DNA of 64,000 bases, from assembly GCA_023953775.1 (NCBI GenBank), contig JAMLJD010000007.1:1-64000 (forward strand), read 5' to 3'. The notes below the pieces were generated by a model. The model did no database searches. It was not told the DNA's origin and saw only the letters and a list, made by a program, of their open reading frames with translations. Below, in pieces: positions 19,720 through 29,145 of this stretch (the stretch's first letter is position 1; every line of letters begins with the position of its first letter). This DNA is from Rhizobiaceae bacterium. GTDB lineage: Bacteria > Pseudomonadota > Alphaproteobacteria > Rhizobiales > Rhizobiaceae. The translations under genes and the position numbers were made by a program.

Positions 19720-20418
19720 TCAACGGTGAGTGGACAGCAGAACATCCTTGGCTTCGTTGATGCGGGCAGCCAGGAAAGACGAGCCGCCGAGGTCAGGGTG
19801 CAGCCGCTGCATAAGGCGACGATGGGCCTTGCGGATGTCGGCCGCGCCCGCCCCCGGTTCAAGACCAAGGATCTCGTAGGCCTCCTGCTGGGTCATGGGG
19901 CCAGAGCTCTGCGCGCCAGCCTGCCCCGAACCGATGTCCGCGTCCACGCGCTCACGCCAAACGGCAGACCTGCCGTCAAGATACGTCTCCAGTAGCTGCA
20001 GGCTTTCGCCGTCGCCGGCGAGTTCCGTCCGCAGCACCAGAAGGTCGTCCTCTGTCATCGCGCCGAGCTGGCTGCCTTCGAACCGGCCTGCCAGAACGAA
20101 GCCCTCGAGCCCGCCCGTATCGTGGTCGAGCGTCATCTCAAGTGCCGCCGTGCGCACCGTCGAGCGCTGCCCCTGCGCCTTTCGGCGGCCGCCTCTCCTC
20201 ACCCGTCCCGATGTGTACCAGGCCAGCGCCCCGGACAGGAGCATTCCGCCCAGTGCGGCCCGCCCCAGCAACAGCAGTCCCGCGCCGGCGACGCCCAGCA
20301 CCATCGGAGCCACGAGCCTGAGACCGCTGGCGATACGCGCCGGGTTTGCGTTGAGGAATGCCGTGCTCAGAATGAGAAGCACCAGAAGAACGCCGAAGGC
20401 GTAGAAAAGTCCTGCCAT
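19720..20418 (-). CDS. Membrane-anchored DnaJ-domain protein
   Basis: 232 residues: two N-terminal transmembrane segments (about 1-20 and 33-65), a middle region unlike known domains, and a C-terminal J domain (QQEAYEILGLEPGAGAADIR with the HPD motif in QRLHPDLGG). The J domain would stimulate DnaK at the inner membrane; a DjlA-like role is plausible but DjlA's central domain is not evident. The gene starts 4 bases after the VWA gene stop on the same strand. Confidence 0.82.
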   Translation of the reverse strand: MAGLFYAFGVLLVLLILSTAFLNANPARIASGLRLVAPMVLGVAGAGLLLLGRAALGGMLLSGALAWYTSGRVRRGGRRKAQGQRSTVRTAALEMTLDHDTGGLEGFVLAGRFEGSQLGAMTEDDLLVLRTELAGDGESLQLLETYLDGRSAVWRERVDADIGSGQAGAQSSGPMTQQEAYEILGLEPGAGAADIRKAHRRLMQRLHPDLGGSSFLAARINEAKDVLLSTHR

Positions 20419-20422
20419 GGTG

Positions 20423-21154
20423 CTAGCCGCCGCGCATGTGCTCGATCATCAGCCGGTCCTCGGCGGTGCCGCGGTTCTCGAGCGCCTTGAACCCGCCCGT
20501 CGCGTAGACGGCTACGGACGACAGCAACCGCTTGAGCGTCGCCGCGGATGCCTGGTCGAACCGGAACCAGGCGCCCTTTGACAGGCGTGCGATCTCCTTG
20601 AATGCGGCCTCGGCCCCCGTGTCGCGGCCTTCCTGGAAGACGAAGATCGGCACGCCGTGCATACCCAGCCGCCCAGCCTTGTCGGCCAGCTGGTCGACAT
20701 CCTCTTCCATCGCATCGCCGATATAGACCAGCGCGCTGACGCGTTGCTTCTGCGTCTCGGCGAGTGTGTGCGACAGGACCTTTCGGATCTGCGTCTGGCC
20801 GCCGCGGCAGTCGATCTTGACCATCAGGTCCTTGAGCGCGCCGGTGTCGGTGACAAAGCGGGACGAGCGGCATTCGCCGAAACCGCGAAAATAGACGAGC
20901 TGCACTTCCAGCTTGCCGGTGCCACCCGCCGCATCGAACATTTCAGCCTGGAGTGTGCATGCCAGGTCCCAGGTCGGCTGCCGGCTCATCGTGGCGTCCA
21001 ATGCCAGGACGAGACGGCCCGAGGCGGCGCCGGAAAAGGTCGACATCGCCTTGGCGCGCCGCAGAAATTCGGCCACTTCACCGGCATTCGAGGTCTGTCG
21101 GCTCGCAGGCGTGTCGCCGCTTCCCTTCCGTATCGGGACCTTTTTATCGCTCAT
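20423..21154 (-). CDS. VWA-domain protein
   Basis: 243 residues, cytosolic. A single von Willebrand A-like fold with the metal-site start LVLALDATMSRQPTW (DxTxS in place of DxSxS) and the late VYIGDAMEEDVDQL acidic loop. Function unknown. It is located between mipZ and the DnaJ-domain gene, all on the minus strand. Confidence 0.7.
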   Translation of the reverse strand: MSDKKVPIRKGSGDTPASRQTSNAGEVAEFLRRAKAMSTFSGAASGRLVLALDATMSRQPTWDLACTLQAEMFDAAGGTGKLEVQLVYFRGFGECRSSRFVTDTGALKDLMVKIDCRGGQTQIRKVLSHTLAETQKQRVSALVYIGDAMEEDVDQLADKAGRLGMHGVPIFVFQEGRDTGAEAAFKEIARLSKGAWFRFDQASAATLKRLLSSVAVYATGGFKALENRGTAEDRLMIEHMRGG

Positions 21155-21199
21155 CAGGAGAAGATGTGGCGCAATGCGCCGCCTTGCAAGCCCGTGGTC

Positions 21200-22138
21200 C
21201 TAGCTCGCGAAGATGTCCGGCATCGCGATCGGACGCGTGACGGCCTCGGCGTAACGCTGCCGGGCTTCCATGCGCTTGCGGCCGCGATCGTCGGTCGGCA
21301 GCCGGAGCGCCGCCAGGAGCTGGCGGATTTCCTGCCGCGCCGCCAGATGAGACAAGGTCGGCTTGGTGCCGAGCACGTGCTCCTCGAAGTCGTCGAGCGC
21401 CGTCAGGCCAATGGGGAAGAACTCGCGGAAGATGACGCGTTCCGAGATGCCGTCAGCGATCCGGAAGCCGAGCTGCGCCGACAGGCTGCGCAGGCAGCTG
21501 TCGAGCTTCTGCTCGTTGCGCGAGGAGATGTTGGCCATGCGATTGCGCACGACCACCCAGTCGAGGATCGCATTGTCGGTCTGGCGCCGCTCCCGCCGGG
21601 CGTCGCGGACCGACGCGGCATATTGCGACAGCTCGAGGATCTCGTTGCTCACCGGGTCGATACGCGCCAGCACGTCGAAATCGATGAAGGAGTCATTCAT
21701 CGGCGTCACCAGCGTATCGGCGATGCGATGGGCGATCCGGTTCAGGAACGTATCGGAGCCCGGCGTGTCGATGACGACGAAGTCGTGCGCGTTCTCGATG
21801 TCGGCCAGACCGTCGGTGAGCTGACGGAACTCCTCGCTCTCATTGTCCGAGACCGTCTCGCGACGAGCCGGCGGAACGTGGAAATGCTGCGGGATCGCGA
21901 GGGAAAGACCCGCCATGCGCGCCCAGCGGCGGCGGTTTTCCACATAGCGCGTCAACGAAAGCTGGCGACCGTCAAGATCAACCGTCGCAACGGCATAGCC
22001 CGAGCGAAGCAACGCAACGGCGATATGCATGGCGGTCGTGGATTTTCCAGAACCACCTTTTTCGTTTCCGCAGACTATTACGTGGGCGGTCTTTCGCTTC
22101 TTCCCGTCTGGAAAGCCGCCGCTACCCGCTAACAACAT
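21200..22138 (-). CDS. mipZ: MipZ-type ParA family ATPase, division-site regulator
   Basis: 312 residues. Deviant Walker A (GNEKGGSGKST), the IDTPGSDTFLNRIAHRIAD block and the VTPMNDSFIDFDVLARIDPV segment match Caulobacter MipZ closely. MipZ dimers bind the ParB-origin complex, form a gradient and inhibit FtsZ polymerisation away from mid-cell. ATG 22138 was chosen (GGAG about 11 bases upstream); a start 20 codons earlier is possible. Found only in alphaproteobacteria with this signature. Confidence 0.93.
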   Translation of the reverse strand: MLLAGSGGFPDGKKRKTAHVIVCGNEKGGSGKSTTAMHIAVALLRSGYAVATVDLDGRQLSLTRYVENRRRWARMAGLSLAIPQHFHVPPARRETVSDNESEEFRQLTDGLADIENAHDFVVIDTPGSDTFLNRIAHRIADTLVTPMNDSFIDFDVLARIDPVSNEILELSQYAASVRDARRERRQTDNAILDWVVVRNRMANISSRNEQKLDSCLRSLSAQLGFRIADGISERVIFREFFPIGLTALDDFEEHVLGTKPTLSHLAARQEIRQLLAALRLPTDDRGRKRMEARQRYAEAVTRPIAMPDIFAS

Positions 22139-22290
22139 GAACCCCAAACTCCACACCCTGAGCAAACATGACGTCTTTACAGGACCACGGCAATTCAAAT
22201 CCTGAATTACGGCGGCAAAACGTATGGTTTGGTAAAGCAGTTTGGTTATCGCGATGTCAGCGGCAAAGCCGCCTCACATGGCGAAAGACA

Positions 22291-22728
22291 CTACAAAAGG
22301 CCCAGTTCGGCGAGCTCGGTTCTCAGCTTGGGCGGCAATTCGGCGATGCCCCTGGCACCCTTGCCAAGATCGGCCGGAGCGTCCGCCGGCTTGAGATAAC
22401 GCCAGCCCTGGAAGGCGCGGCGCGGCTGCCACTGGGTTCTCACGACTTCCGGATCGAGCACCAGATGGCAGCGCGATATGCCTTCGGAATCCACGAACGG
22501 TCTGACCTCGACGAGCCGCTGGCGGCACTGCACGCTGCCCTTGACGACCCAGTAGAGCGAGCCGCCATCGACGAGCTCGTCGACGCGCTTGGGGACCATG
22601 CGGGTGGTGTGGAAATGCTCGGCCGGCTGCCCGAGGCGCCTCTTCTCGTCGAGCCGGCGGGCAATCCAGTCTTCCAGATCTTCGACGCTCTCCGCGCCGA
22701 CACACAGTTTCAGGAGGTTGAGGGCCAT
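22291..22728 (-). CDS. DUF1489 family protein
   Basis: 145 residues. Matches the alphaproteobacterial DUF1489 family: NLLKLCVGAESVEDLEDWI start, the HTTRMVPKRVDELVDGGSLYWV block and an RAFQGWRYLKPADAPADL end. No known activity. Divergent from nothing nearby; it lies between sdaA and mipZ on the same strand. Confidence 0.85.
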   Translation of the reverse strand: MALNLLKLCVGAESVEDLEDWIARRLDEKRRLGQPAEHFHTTRMVPKRVDELVDGGSLYWVVKGSVQCRQRLVEVRPFVDSEGISRCHLVLDPEVVRTQWQPRRAFQGWRYLKPADAPADLGKGARGIAELPPKLRTELAELGLL

Positions 22729-22822
22729 GGCGCAAATCTAGGGTCAGGATCGTGATCAGGAAAGGCCGCGCCCGATTGCTCCACAGCATCCTCACGCGAT
22801 CCGCATCCAGCCAAGGGCGGCC

Positions 22823-24223
22823 TCAGCATTCCACGACGTTGACCGCGAGCCCGCCAAGGCTGGTTTCCTTGTAGCGCTCGTTCATGTCGAGCCCGGTCTG
22901 GCGCATCGTCTCCACGGCGGCATCGAGCGGCACGAAATGGGTGCCGTCGCCCTTGATGGCCAGCGAGGCCGCCGTCACGGCCTTCACCGCGCCCAGCGCG
23001 TTGCGCTCGATGCAAGGCACCTGCACGAGCCCGCCGACCGGGTCGCACGTCATGCCGAGATGATGTTCCAGCGCGATTTCGGCCGCGTTCTCGATCTGCT
23101 CGGGCGTCCCGCCCATGACCGCCGCGAGCCCGGCCGCCGCCATTGCCGACGCCGATCCCACCTCGCCCTGGCAGCCGACTTCGGCGCCGGAGATCGACGC
23201 ATTGTGCTTGATGATGCCGCCGACCGCGGCCGCGGTCAGGAGAAAATCACGAATGCCGGCCTGATCCGCCTCGACATGGAAGCGCAGCCAGTATCGCATC
23301 ACGGCGGGCACGACACCCGCCGCGCCGTTGGTCGGCGCGGTGACGATCCGTCCGCCTGAGGCATTTTCCTCGTTGACAGCCATCGCGTAGACCGACAGCC
23401 AGTCATTGGCAAGCAGAGGGTTCGGCCGGTTGCTGCTCCATTCCTCCTCGAGCTTGTCGTGCAGCTTGCGGGCGCGGCGGCGCACCTTCAGGCCTCCGGG
23501 CATGATGCCATCCTGGGCGAGGCCCCGCTCGATGCAGCCATGCATGGCGTCCCAGATCGCGTCGAGGCCGCGGTCGAGCTCGTCGCGGCTGCGATAGGTC
23601 TCCTCGTTGCGACGCTTCATCTCGGCGATCGACAAGCCGCTCTGCGCCGCCATGCCCAGCATCTCGGCGGCCTTGGCGAAGGGAAACGGAACCTCGCGGT
23701 CGACCTCCGGCTTGGATTTCGCCTTGAGACGCTGCAGCTCCTCCTCCGACACGACGAAGCCGCCGCCGACCGAGTAGAAGACCCGGCGCAGCAGCAGACG
23801 CCCGTCAGCGGCGAAGGCACGAAACGCCATGCCGTTCGCGTGGCCCGGCAGCGGCGTCTTGCGATCCATCACGAGGTCGGCTGCGGGGTCGAAATCATAG
23901 GCCGGATGCCCGGCCGGCGCGACGGACTTCGTTTCCGTCACCTGCTCGATCATGGCATCGGTGCGGTCGGGATCCACCGTCTCGGGCTTTTCACCCGCGA
24001 GACCGAGGATCACCGCGCGGTCGGTGCCGTGCCCGATACCGGTATAGGCGAGCGAGCCGTGCAGGCTGACGCTGATGCGGGCGACCTCGACGCCAGCGGG
24101 ACGCGGCCAGTCGTCTCCGGCGATCTCGTCGAGGAACCGCGCCGCCGCCGTCATCGGCCCCATGGTGTGGGAACTCGACGGTCCGATGCCGATCTTGAAC
24201 AGGTCGAATACAGACAGGAACAT
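22823..24223 (-). CDS. sdaA: L-serine ammonia-lyase (single-chain, Fe-S)
   Basis: 466 residues; converts L-serine to pyruvate and ammonia. The N-terminal beta domain starts [19 protein letters not shown] and the alpha domain holds the cysteines of the 4Fe-4S cluster in [19 protein letters not shown] and VPCIERNA. The protein ends in VVEC: in the related Legionella enzyme the C-terminal cysteine reaches back into the active site and caps the fourth iron, and that residue is retained here. ATG 24223 begins the conserved MFLSVFDLF; the longer frame upstream is discarded. Confidence 0.95.
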   Translation of the reverse strand: MFLSVFDLFKIGIGPSSSHTMGPMTAAARFLDEIAGDDWPRPAGVEVARISVSLHGSLAYTGIGHGTDRAVILGLAGEKPETVDPDRTDAMIEQVTETKSVAPAGHPAYDFDPAADLVMDRKTPLPGHANGMAFRAFAADGRLLLRRVFYSVGGGFVVSEEELQRLKAKSKPEVDREVPFPFAKAAEMLGMAAQSGLSIAEMKRRNEETYRSRDELDRGLDAIWDAMHGCIERGLAQDGIMPGGLKVRRRARKLHDKLEEEWSSNRPNPLLANDWLSVYAMAVNEENASGGRIVTAPTNGAAGVVPAVMRYWLRFHVEADQAGIRDFLLTAAAVGGIIKHNASISGAEVGCQGEVGSASAMAAAGLAAVMGGTPEQIENAAEIALEHHLGMTCDPVGGLVQVPCIERNALGAVKAVTAASLAIKGDGTHFVPLDAAVETMRQTGLDMNERYKETSLGGLAVNVVEC

Positions 24224-24382
24224 TCCGCGTCTTCTCCAGCGCCCCGGATCGATGGCAGGGAACACACCCGGCGTGCTCAGCCTAGGCCGACTTCCGGTAC
24301 TCCGCCAGCGACATCCGGACGGCAGACGCAAGACGGGCGCGACATCACTGCCGCGCCCGTGAATTCCCTCTCAAGAACCGTC

Positions 24383-24511
24383 TTAGCTGGCCGCGATGAT
24401 CGCGGCGGTTTCACCGCCGCCGAACAGCCACGCAAGGAGGATGATGCCTCCGAAACCAATCACCGCCTTGGCGGCGACACCCCAGCATGTCTTCTGAACG
24501 TTTTCGTCCAT
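24383..24511 (-). CDS. 42-residue small membrane protein, unknown
   Basis: ATG at 24511, CGGA about 7 bases upstream, TAA at 24383. The peptide is MDENVQKTCWGVAAKA followed by a hydrophobic helix rich in Gly/Ile/Leu and an ending GGETAAIIAAS, so one transmembrane segment (about residues 12-31). It sits in the 540-base gap between sdaA and ydcF. Good codon usage and a clear start support a real gene. No function can be inferred. Confidence 0.6.
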   Translation of the reverse strand: MDENVQKTCWGVAAKAVIGFGGIILLAWLFGGGETAAIIAAS

Positions 24512-24548
24512 GATAGTCCGTTGATTGTTCTTCGCCTGTTTGAATTCC

Positions 24549-24579
24549 GAGGCGACTCGATGTCCCGTCCCGTCGCCTC
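24549..24579. repeat. 8-bp inverted repeat upstream of the small membrane protein
   Basis: GAGGCGAC (24549-24556) and GTCGCCTC (24572-24579) flank 15 bases, about 40 bases before the start of the 42-residue gene. Could be an operator or leader hairpin. The rest of 24512-24765 shows no gene. Confidence 0.3.
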
Positions 24580-24765
24580 AGGTGGCGGTCTGGATAGCTT
24601 TTTCGCACTTCCCTCGCAACCGCAAAAACGGCGGAATTGCGGCGCGAACGGGACAGTTGAACCGATTGAAGATGGCACGCCATGCAAAATCAAGGGCTTG
24701 GCCGATGCCCTGCATTAATCAACGATCAACAGTTTCGTTCAAAACGAGGCGAATGGCTGCGCCGG

Positions 24766-25581
24766 TCATTTGCCGGCTTCCCCAGCGTCAGGTGCGGGCA
24801 AGATCGCATCGATTCTCCCGGTGAGCCTGTAGGCGATCAGTCCGATCCATTCGCGCACGGCGAGCGAACTCGCCTGCAGCGTGTCGATCTGGTTGTCCCG
24901 CGCAAGACCGATCGTCTCCTGCCCCGTTGTGCGGTAGTCGGTCGGCCAGGCGATCACGTCGAAGCCCTCGCGCCTGAACAGCGCCACGGAGCGCGGCATG
25001 TGGAAGGCCGAGGTGATCAGCAGCCAGTTTTCGGAAGGGCCCGGCGCAACGAGCTGCCGGGTGAAGCGGGCGTTCTCGACCGTATTGCGCGACCGGTTTT
25101 CGAGCACCATGCGATCACGCGAAACACCGAGAGCCTCGAGCAGCCGTGGCGCTGTGTCCGCGTCCGCCTCGCCCTCAAGCACCAGCGCGCCGGAACCGCC
25201 GGAGATGACGACTTTCGCATTCGGGTAGCGGCGCGCCATGATCGCCGCCTCGACGAAACGGTCGCCGCCGGAATTGAGCTCGTAGCCGCCGCGCACGCGG
25301 TTGATCGCGCCTTCGAAGCCGCCACCGAGGACGATGATGCCGTCGACCGTCTCAGGCAGCACCGCGGGCCTCGCGAACCGGTCCTCCAGCGGGTGCAGCA
25401 TCAAGGCGCCGAGCGACGTCCATGCCGAGACGCCCAGGACCACGAATGCGCCGAGCGACGCGGTAATCGCCAGACGGCGCCATCGCACGACCTGCGCGAC
25501 GACCGCGGCGAGAAGCAGGAGGCCGGTCAGATTGACGGGCTGGACCAGCAGCCAGAAGATTTTCGACAGATAGAAGAACAT
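24766..25581 (-). CDS. YdcF/SanA family (DUF218) membrane protein
   Basis: 271 residues with two N-terminal transmembrane helices, then a soluble DUF218 domain: DGIIVLGGGFEGAI, the GGSGALVLEGEADADTA block, and a SAFHMPRSVALFRREGFDV motif whose His is a conserved putative active-site residue. ElyC/YdcF relatives act in envelope polysaccharide or carrier-lipid metabolism. ATG 25581 matches the membrane-helix start; the longer frame is not credible. Starts 5 bases after the stop of the upstream membrane protein gene. Confidence 0.88.
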   Translation of the reverse strand: MFFYLSKIFWLLVQPVNLTGLLLLAAVVAQVVRWRRLAITASLGAFVVLGVSAWTSLGALMLHPLEDRFARPAVLPETVDGIIVLGGGFEGAINRVRGGYELNSGGDRFVEAAIMARRYPNAKVVISGGSGALVLEGEADADTAPRLLEALGVSRDRMVLENRSRNTVENARFTRQLVAPGPSENWLLITSAFHMPRSVALFRREGFDVIAWPTDYRTTGQETIGLARDNQIDTLQASSLAVREWIGLIAYRLTGRIDAILPAPDAGEAGK

Positions 25582-25585
25582 GCGG

Positions 25586-26233
25586 TCAGCCGCCTTCCGG
25601 TGACGCAGCCTCCGGCACCGGCGCCCCGCCGCCGGGGACATGGCGCTTCAGTGCGACGAGCACGGCGTCCGCTTCGTCCTTGTCGAGGCCTATGCCGAAA
25701 GACCGCGTCTTTCCCGCTGCGTCGAACAGGATGCGTCCCTTCGAGAACACGCTATGTCCGCCGTCGCCGGACTTCTCGTTGCTGCGCAGGTTCGACACCT
25801 GTGCCAGCGGGTAGACCCGCCTCGGCCGGAAGAACCAGAAGCCGACCTCTCGGACCAGCCCGCCACCGGTGACGAACAGGCGCTCGCTGCCGAACAGGTT
25901 CCACAGCACGGCCGACCAGGCGAATACGCCGCCCACGGTCCATGCTGTCACCCAGACGAGCAGAAACAGATCCTCGGGTCCGACCGACCCGTTGAAGATT
26001 TCGCTGAGCGCGAAGAACTCGCCGACGGACCAGCCCGCCAGCCACACGAGCAGGAACAGGATGATCGGGATCGACCGGCGCGTCGGATTGTCGACACCAA
26101 GTCCGTCATCGGTCTCGCGGATGGTGATCCGGTCGCCATGGTTGAAATAGGTCTTGGCCGGCAGGCGCATCGGCCCGCCGCGCTGCTTGATCTGGCTGAT
26201 CAGCCCTTTGCGAACCGCCCGTTCCTCGCCCAT
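25586..26233 (-). CDS. Two-helix membrane protein with PH-like domain, unknown
   Basis: About 215 residues. A basic N-terminus is followed by two transmembrane helices (around residues 55-75 and 90-115), then a beta-rich domain (SERLFVTGGGLVREVGFWFF, YPLAQVSNLRS) reminiscent of bacterial PH-like membrane proteins. Start is uncertain: ATG 26233 or ATG 26170. Four bases precede the ydcF-like start, so the two are probably one operon. Confidence 0.6.
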   Translation of the reverse strand: MGEERAVRKGLISQIKQRGGPMRLPAKTYFNHGDRITIRETDDGLGVDNPTRRSIPIILFLLVWLAGWSVGEFFALSEIFNGSVGPEDLFLLVWVTAWTVGGVFAWSAVLWNLFGSERLFVTGGGLVREVGFWFFRPRRVYPLAQVSNLRSNEKSGDGGHSVFSKGRILFDAAGKTRSFGIGLDKDEADAVLVALKRHVPGGGAPVPEAASPEGG

Positions 26234-26367
26234 CCGCACAGTCTAGACCATGGCTGGGACAAGTGGATAGCGGATTTCGGACAAGAGCATGCCCGCCTCC
26301 TCATATCTAGGCAGTTAGGTGGCGCCTGAGATTACACCGTGCCACGAGATGCCGGCGCGGACGGCGG

Positions 26368-27849
26368 CTACCACCATCTCTCGGGCGCGAAATGCCCGGC
26401 GGCCTGCTCGATGACCCCGGCGGTGCGGAACAGCGTCTCCTCGTCGAAGGGGCGGCCGATCAGTTGCAGGCCGAGCGGCAGTCCGTTCGCGTCGAGCCCC
26501 GCCGGCACCGCGATGCCCGGAAGGCCGGCCATGTTGACGGTCACCGTGAAGATGTCGTTCAGGTACATCTTGACCGGATCGGCGTTCATGTCCTGGTCTG
26601 CGATGCCGAACGCCGCCGACGGCGTCGCCGGGGTCAGGATCGCATCCACGCCTTCGGCGAAGACGTTCTCGAAGTCGCGCTTGATCAGGGTGCGGACCTT
26701 CTGGGCGCGGAGATAGTAGGCGTCGTAGTAGCCGGCCGACAGCACGTAGGTTCCGATCATCACGCGCCGCTTGACCTCGCGACCGAAACCGGCTGCGCGG
26801 GTGTTCTCGTACATCTCGATGACGTCCTTGCCCGGTACGCGCAGGCCGTAGCGGACGCCGTCATAGCGCGCCAAGTTCGACGACGCCTCGGCCGGCGCGA
26901 CGATGTAGTAGGCCGGCAGGGCGTATTTCGTGTGCGGCAGCGAGATGTCGACGATCTCGGCGCCGGCGTCGCGCATCCAGGCAATGCCCTTCTGCCACAG
27001 CGTCTCGACCTCTTCCGGCATGCCCTCGACGCGGTACTCCCGCGGGATGCCGATCTTCATGCCCTTGATCGAATGGCCGAGAGCGGCCTCGTAGTCCGGC
27101 ACCGGACGGTCGACCGAGGTCGTGTCCCTGGGATCCACCGATGCCATCGACTTCAACAGGATCGCGGCATCGCGGACGTCGCGCGCGATGGGCCCGGCCT
27201 GGTCGAGCGAGGACGCAAAGGCGGCGATCCCCCAGCGCGAGCAGCGGCCGTAGGTCGGCTTGATGCCGACCGTCGCGGTGAACGCGGCCGGCTGGCGGAT
27301 CGAGCCGCCGGTGTCGGTAGCGGTTGCGCCGGCGCAGAGCCAGGCTGCGACCGCAGCGGCCGAGCCGCCGGACGAGCCGCCCGGCACGAGGTCCTTGTTC
27401 GAGCCCTTCGCCCGCCAGGGATTGACCACCGGGCCGTAATAGCTGGTCTCGTTGGACGAGCCCATGGCGAACTCGTCCATGTTGAGCTTGCCGAGCATCA
27501 CCGCGCCATCGGCCCACAGATTGGCGGTGACGGTCGATTCGTAGCGCGGCTCGAAGCCGTCGAGAATGTGGCTGCCTGCCTGGGTGTGGATGCCCTCGGT
27601 CGCGAACAGGTCCTTGATGCCGAGCGGTATGCCCTCCAGCGCGCCGCACTCGCCCTTCGCCAGACGCGCGTCGGACGCGGCGGCCATCTTCCGCGCCTTG
27701 TCCGGCGTGACGGCGACATAGGCATTGAGCGCGCCGTTGGCCGCCTCGATCGCCGCCAGGTAGGCATCGGTCAATTCGCCTGCGGTGATCTCCTTCGAGA
27801 CAAGCTTGGCACGCGCTTCGGCGATCGTCAGTCGGGTCAGTTCAGTCAT
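26368..27849 (-). CDS. gatA: Asp-tRNA(Asn)/Glu-tRNA(Gln) amidotransferase subunit A
   Basis: 493 residues. Amidase-signature subunit that releases ammonia from glutamine to amidate Glu-tRNA(Gln)/Asp-tRNA(Asn). The catalytic triad is visible as Lys79 (LGIKDLF), Ser159 (PGGSSGGS) and Ser183 ([10 protein letters not shown]). ATG 27849 starts the conserved [13 protein letters not shown]. gatC is upstream but separated by a GNAT gene; gatB is not in the window. Confidence 0.96.
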   Translation of the reverse strand: MTELTRLTIAEARAKLVSKEITAGELTDAYLAAIEAANGALNAYVAVTPDKARKMAAASDARLAKGECGALEGIPLGIKDLFATEGIHTQAGSHILDGFEPRYESTVTANLWADGAVMLGKLNMDEFAMGSSNETSYYGPVVNPWRAKGSNKDLVPGGSSGGSAAAVAAWLCAGATATDTGGSIRQPAAFTATVGIKPTYGRCSRWGIAAFASSLDQAGPIARDVRDAAILLKSMASVDPRDTTSVDRPVPDYEAALGHSIKGMKIGIPREYRVEGMPEEVETLWQKGIAWMRDAGAEIVDISLPHTKYALPAYYIVAPAEASSNLARYDGVRYGLRVPGKDVIEMYENTRAAGFGREVKRRVMIGTYVLSAGYYDAYYLRAQKVRTLIKRDFENVFAEGVDAILTPATPSAAFGIADQDMNADPVKMYLNDIFTVTVNMAGLPGIAVPAGLDANGLPLGLQLIGRPFDEETLFRTAGVIEQAAGHFAPERWW

Positions 27850-27860
27850 CGATTGTCCGT

Positions 27861-28334
27861 TCAGGCGGCTTCGGCCGCGGTAAGATCCTTGCGGTAGAAG
27901 ACCGACCATTGCGAGTCGGGGTAATCGAGCACCGGCCCGCAGCGCGAAAAGCCGGACCGCTCGTAGACGGCCCATGCGGCCGGATGGCGATCGCCGGTCT
28001 CGAGCACCAGCTCGCGCATCGCCTCGGCGCGCGCCAGCGCCTCGATCCGCGACACGATTGCCAGGCCGATCTTGCGGCCGCGGTGGCTCGGGCGCGTATA
28101 CATGCGCTTGACCTCGCCGATTCCGCCCGGATGGCGTTTCAATGCACCGCACGCGACCGCCTCGCCGTTGTCGCGCGCGACGAAGACAGCGGTCTGCGGC
28201 GTCGCCATCTCCTCGACCGTCATGTGGAAGCAGAACTCCGGCGGCGTCAGTTCGAGCAGCGCCGCGTTCAGCTCGCCGATGAGCATGCGCACATCGTCCT
28301 GAAGCGGCGATTCGATATCGACGACCACCTCCAC
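27861..28334 (-). CDS. GNAT family N-acetyltransferase between gatC and gatA
   Basis: 157 residues with a standard GNAT fold: acetyl-CoA binding motif [20 protein letters not shown] (R-x-x-G-R/K-x-I/G) and [12 protein letters not shown] near the end. Substrate unknown. It starts 4 bases after gatC and ends 11 bases before gatA, so it is inside the gat operon. Confidence 0.88.
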   Translation of the reverse strand: MEVVVDIESPLQDDVRMLIGELNAALLELTPPEFCFHMTVEEMATPQTAVFVARDNGEAVACGALKRHPGGIGEVKRMYTRPSHRGRKIGLAIVSRIEALARAEAMRELVLETGDRHPAAWAVYERSGFSRCGPVLDYPDSQWSVFYRKDLTAAEAA

Positions 28335-28338
28335 GGCC

Positions 28339-28626
28339 CTACTCCACGACTTTCGGGACGAGGAAGAAATTGTCCTCGGTCATCGGCGCGTTGGCGACGA
28401 TGTCCTCGGCCTTCGAGCCGTCGCCGACGCCATCCTGGCGCTTCCGCATCTCCATAGGGATCACCGACGTCATCGGCTCCACGCCGTCGACATCGACTTC
28501 GTTGAGCTGTTCGACGAAACCGAGAATGGCATTGAGTTCGCCGGTCATCCGCTCGGCGTCCTCGTCGGTGACGGCGATCCGCGCCAAATGCGCGACGCGT
28601 TTAACGGTTGCGGTGTCGACCGACAT
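28339..28626 (-). CDS. gatC: Asp-tRNA(Asn)/Glu-tRNA(Gln) amidotransferase subunit C
   Basis: 95 residues, normal length. GatC stabilises the GatA-GatB interface. Conserved [19 protein letters not shown] start, [14 protein letters not shown] centre and [10 protein letters not shown] end. ATG 28626 is used; the frame is open 22 codons further without conservation. Confidence 0.95.
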   Translation of the reverse strand: MSVDTATVKRVAHLARIAVTDEDAERMTGELNAILGFVEQLNEVDVDGVEPMTSVIPMEMRKRQDGVGDGSKAEDIVANAPMTEDNFFLVPKVVE

Positions 28627-28716
28627 GCGGCTCTCCGGAAAAACAGGATGGTGACGGAAACGGCCTATAGCGGGCGCCCGCGCGCCGCGCAACCGTAGCG
28701 GCAGCGGCCAATGGGC

Positions 28717-29121
28717 TCAGGGCGCGTCGACGCCCTGGCAGAACTGGTACAGGCCGCTGTTGCCGTTGTTGCCGCCGGCATGGGAGACGACGGAGGTCAG
28801 CTCCAGCTCGCCTTCGCCGCGCGGCACGATCGAGATCAGGTCGGGGAAGGCATATCCCGGCTCCTCGCACAGTGCGGTGACGAGCCAGCCGCTGACGCGC
28901 TTGTCGTCGAGCACCTGCAGGAAGTCGCAATGGTATTCGATCCCCTCGAGGCCCTTGGCGGTGAGTACCGTCTCCCCCTCCTCGAGCATCGCCTGCACGC
29001 CATCGCGCCTGGCGGTCTCGCACAGTTCGGCCGAGGCGGCGTAGGCGCCGGCGATGAAGTCCTGCGCGTCGGCACCGGCGCTCAGGCCCAGTACAAGGCC
29101 CAGCGAAACCAGTATTCGCAT
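28717..29121 (-). CDS. Secreted cysteine-containing protein, unknown
   Basis: 134 residues with a clear signal peptide (MRILVSLGLVLGLSAGADA). The mature part of about 115 residues has four cysteines (ELCETA, YHCDFL, ALCEEP, YQFCQG), likely two disulfides in the periplasm. No family recognised. It is downstream of the UPF0173 hydrolase on the same strand. Confidence 0.65.
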   Translation of the reverse strand: MRILVSLGLVLGLSAGADAQDFIAGAYAASAELCETARRDGVQAMLEEGETVLTAKGLEGIEYHCDFLQVLDDKRVSGWLVTALCEEPGYAFPDLISIVPRGEGELELTSVVSHAGGNNGNSGLYQFCQGVDAP

Positions 29122-29145
29122 GTGTCCCCCCTTTTCCCGCCGGGT

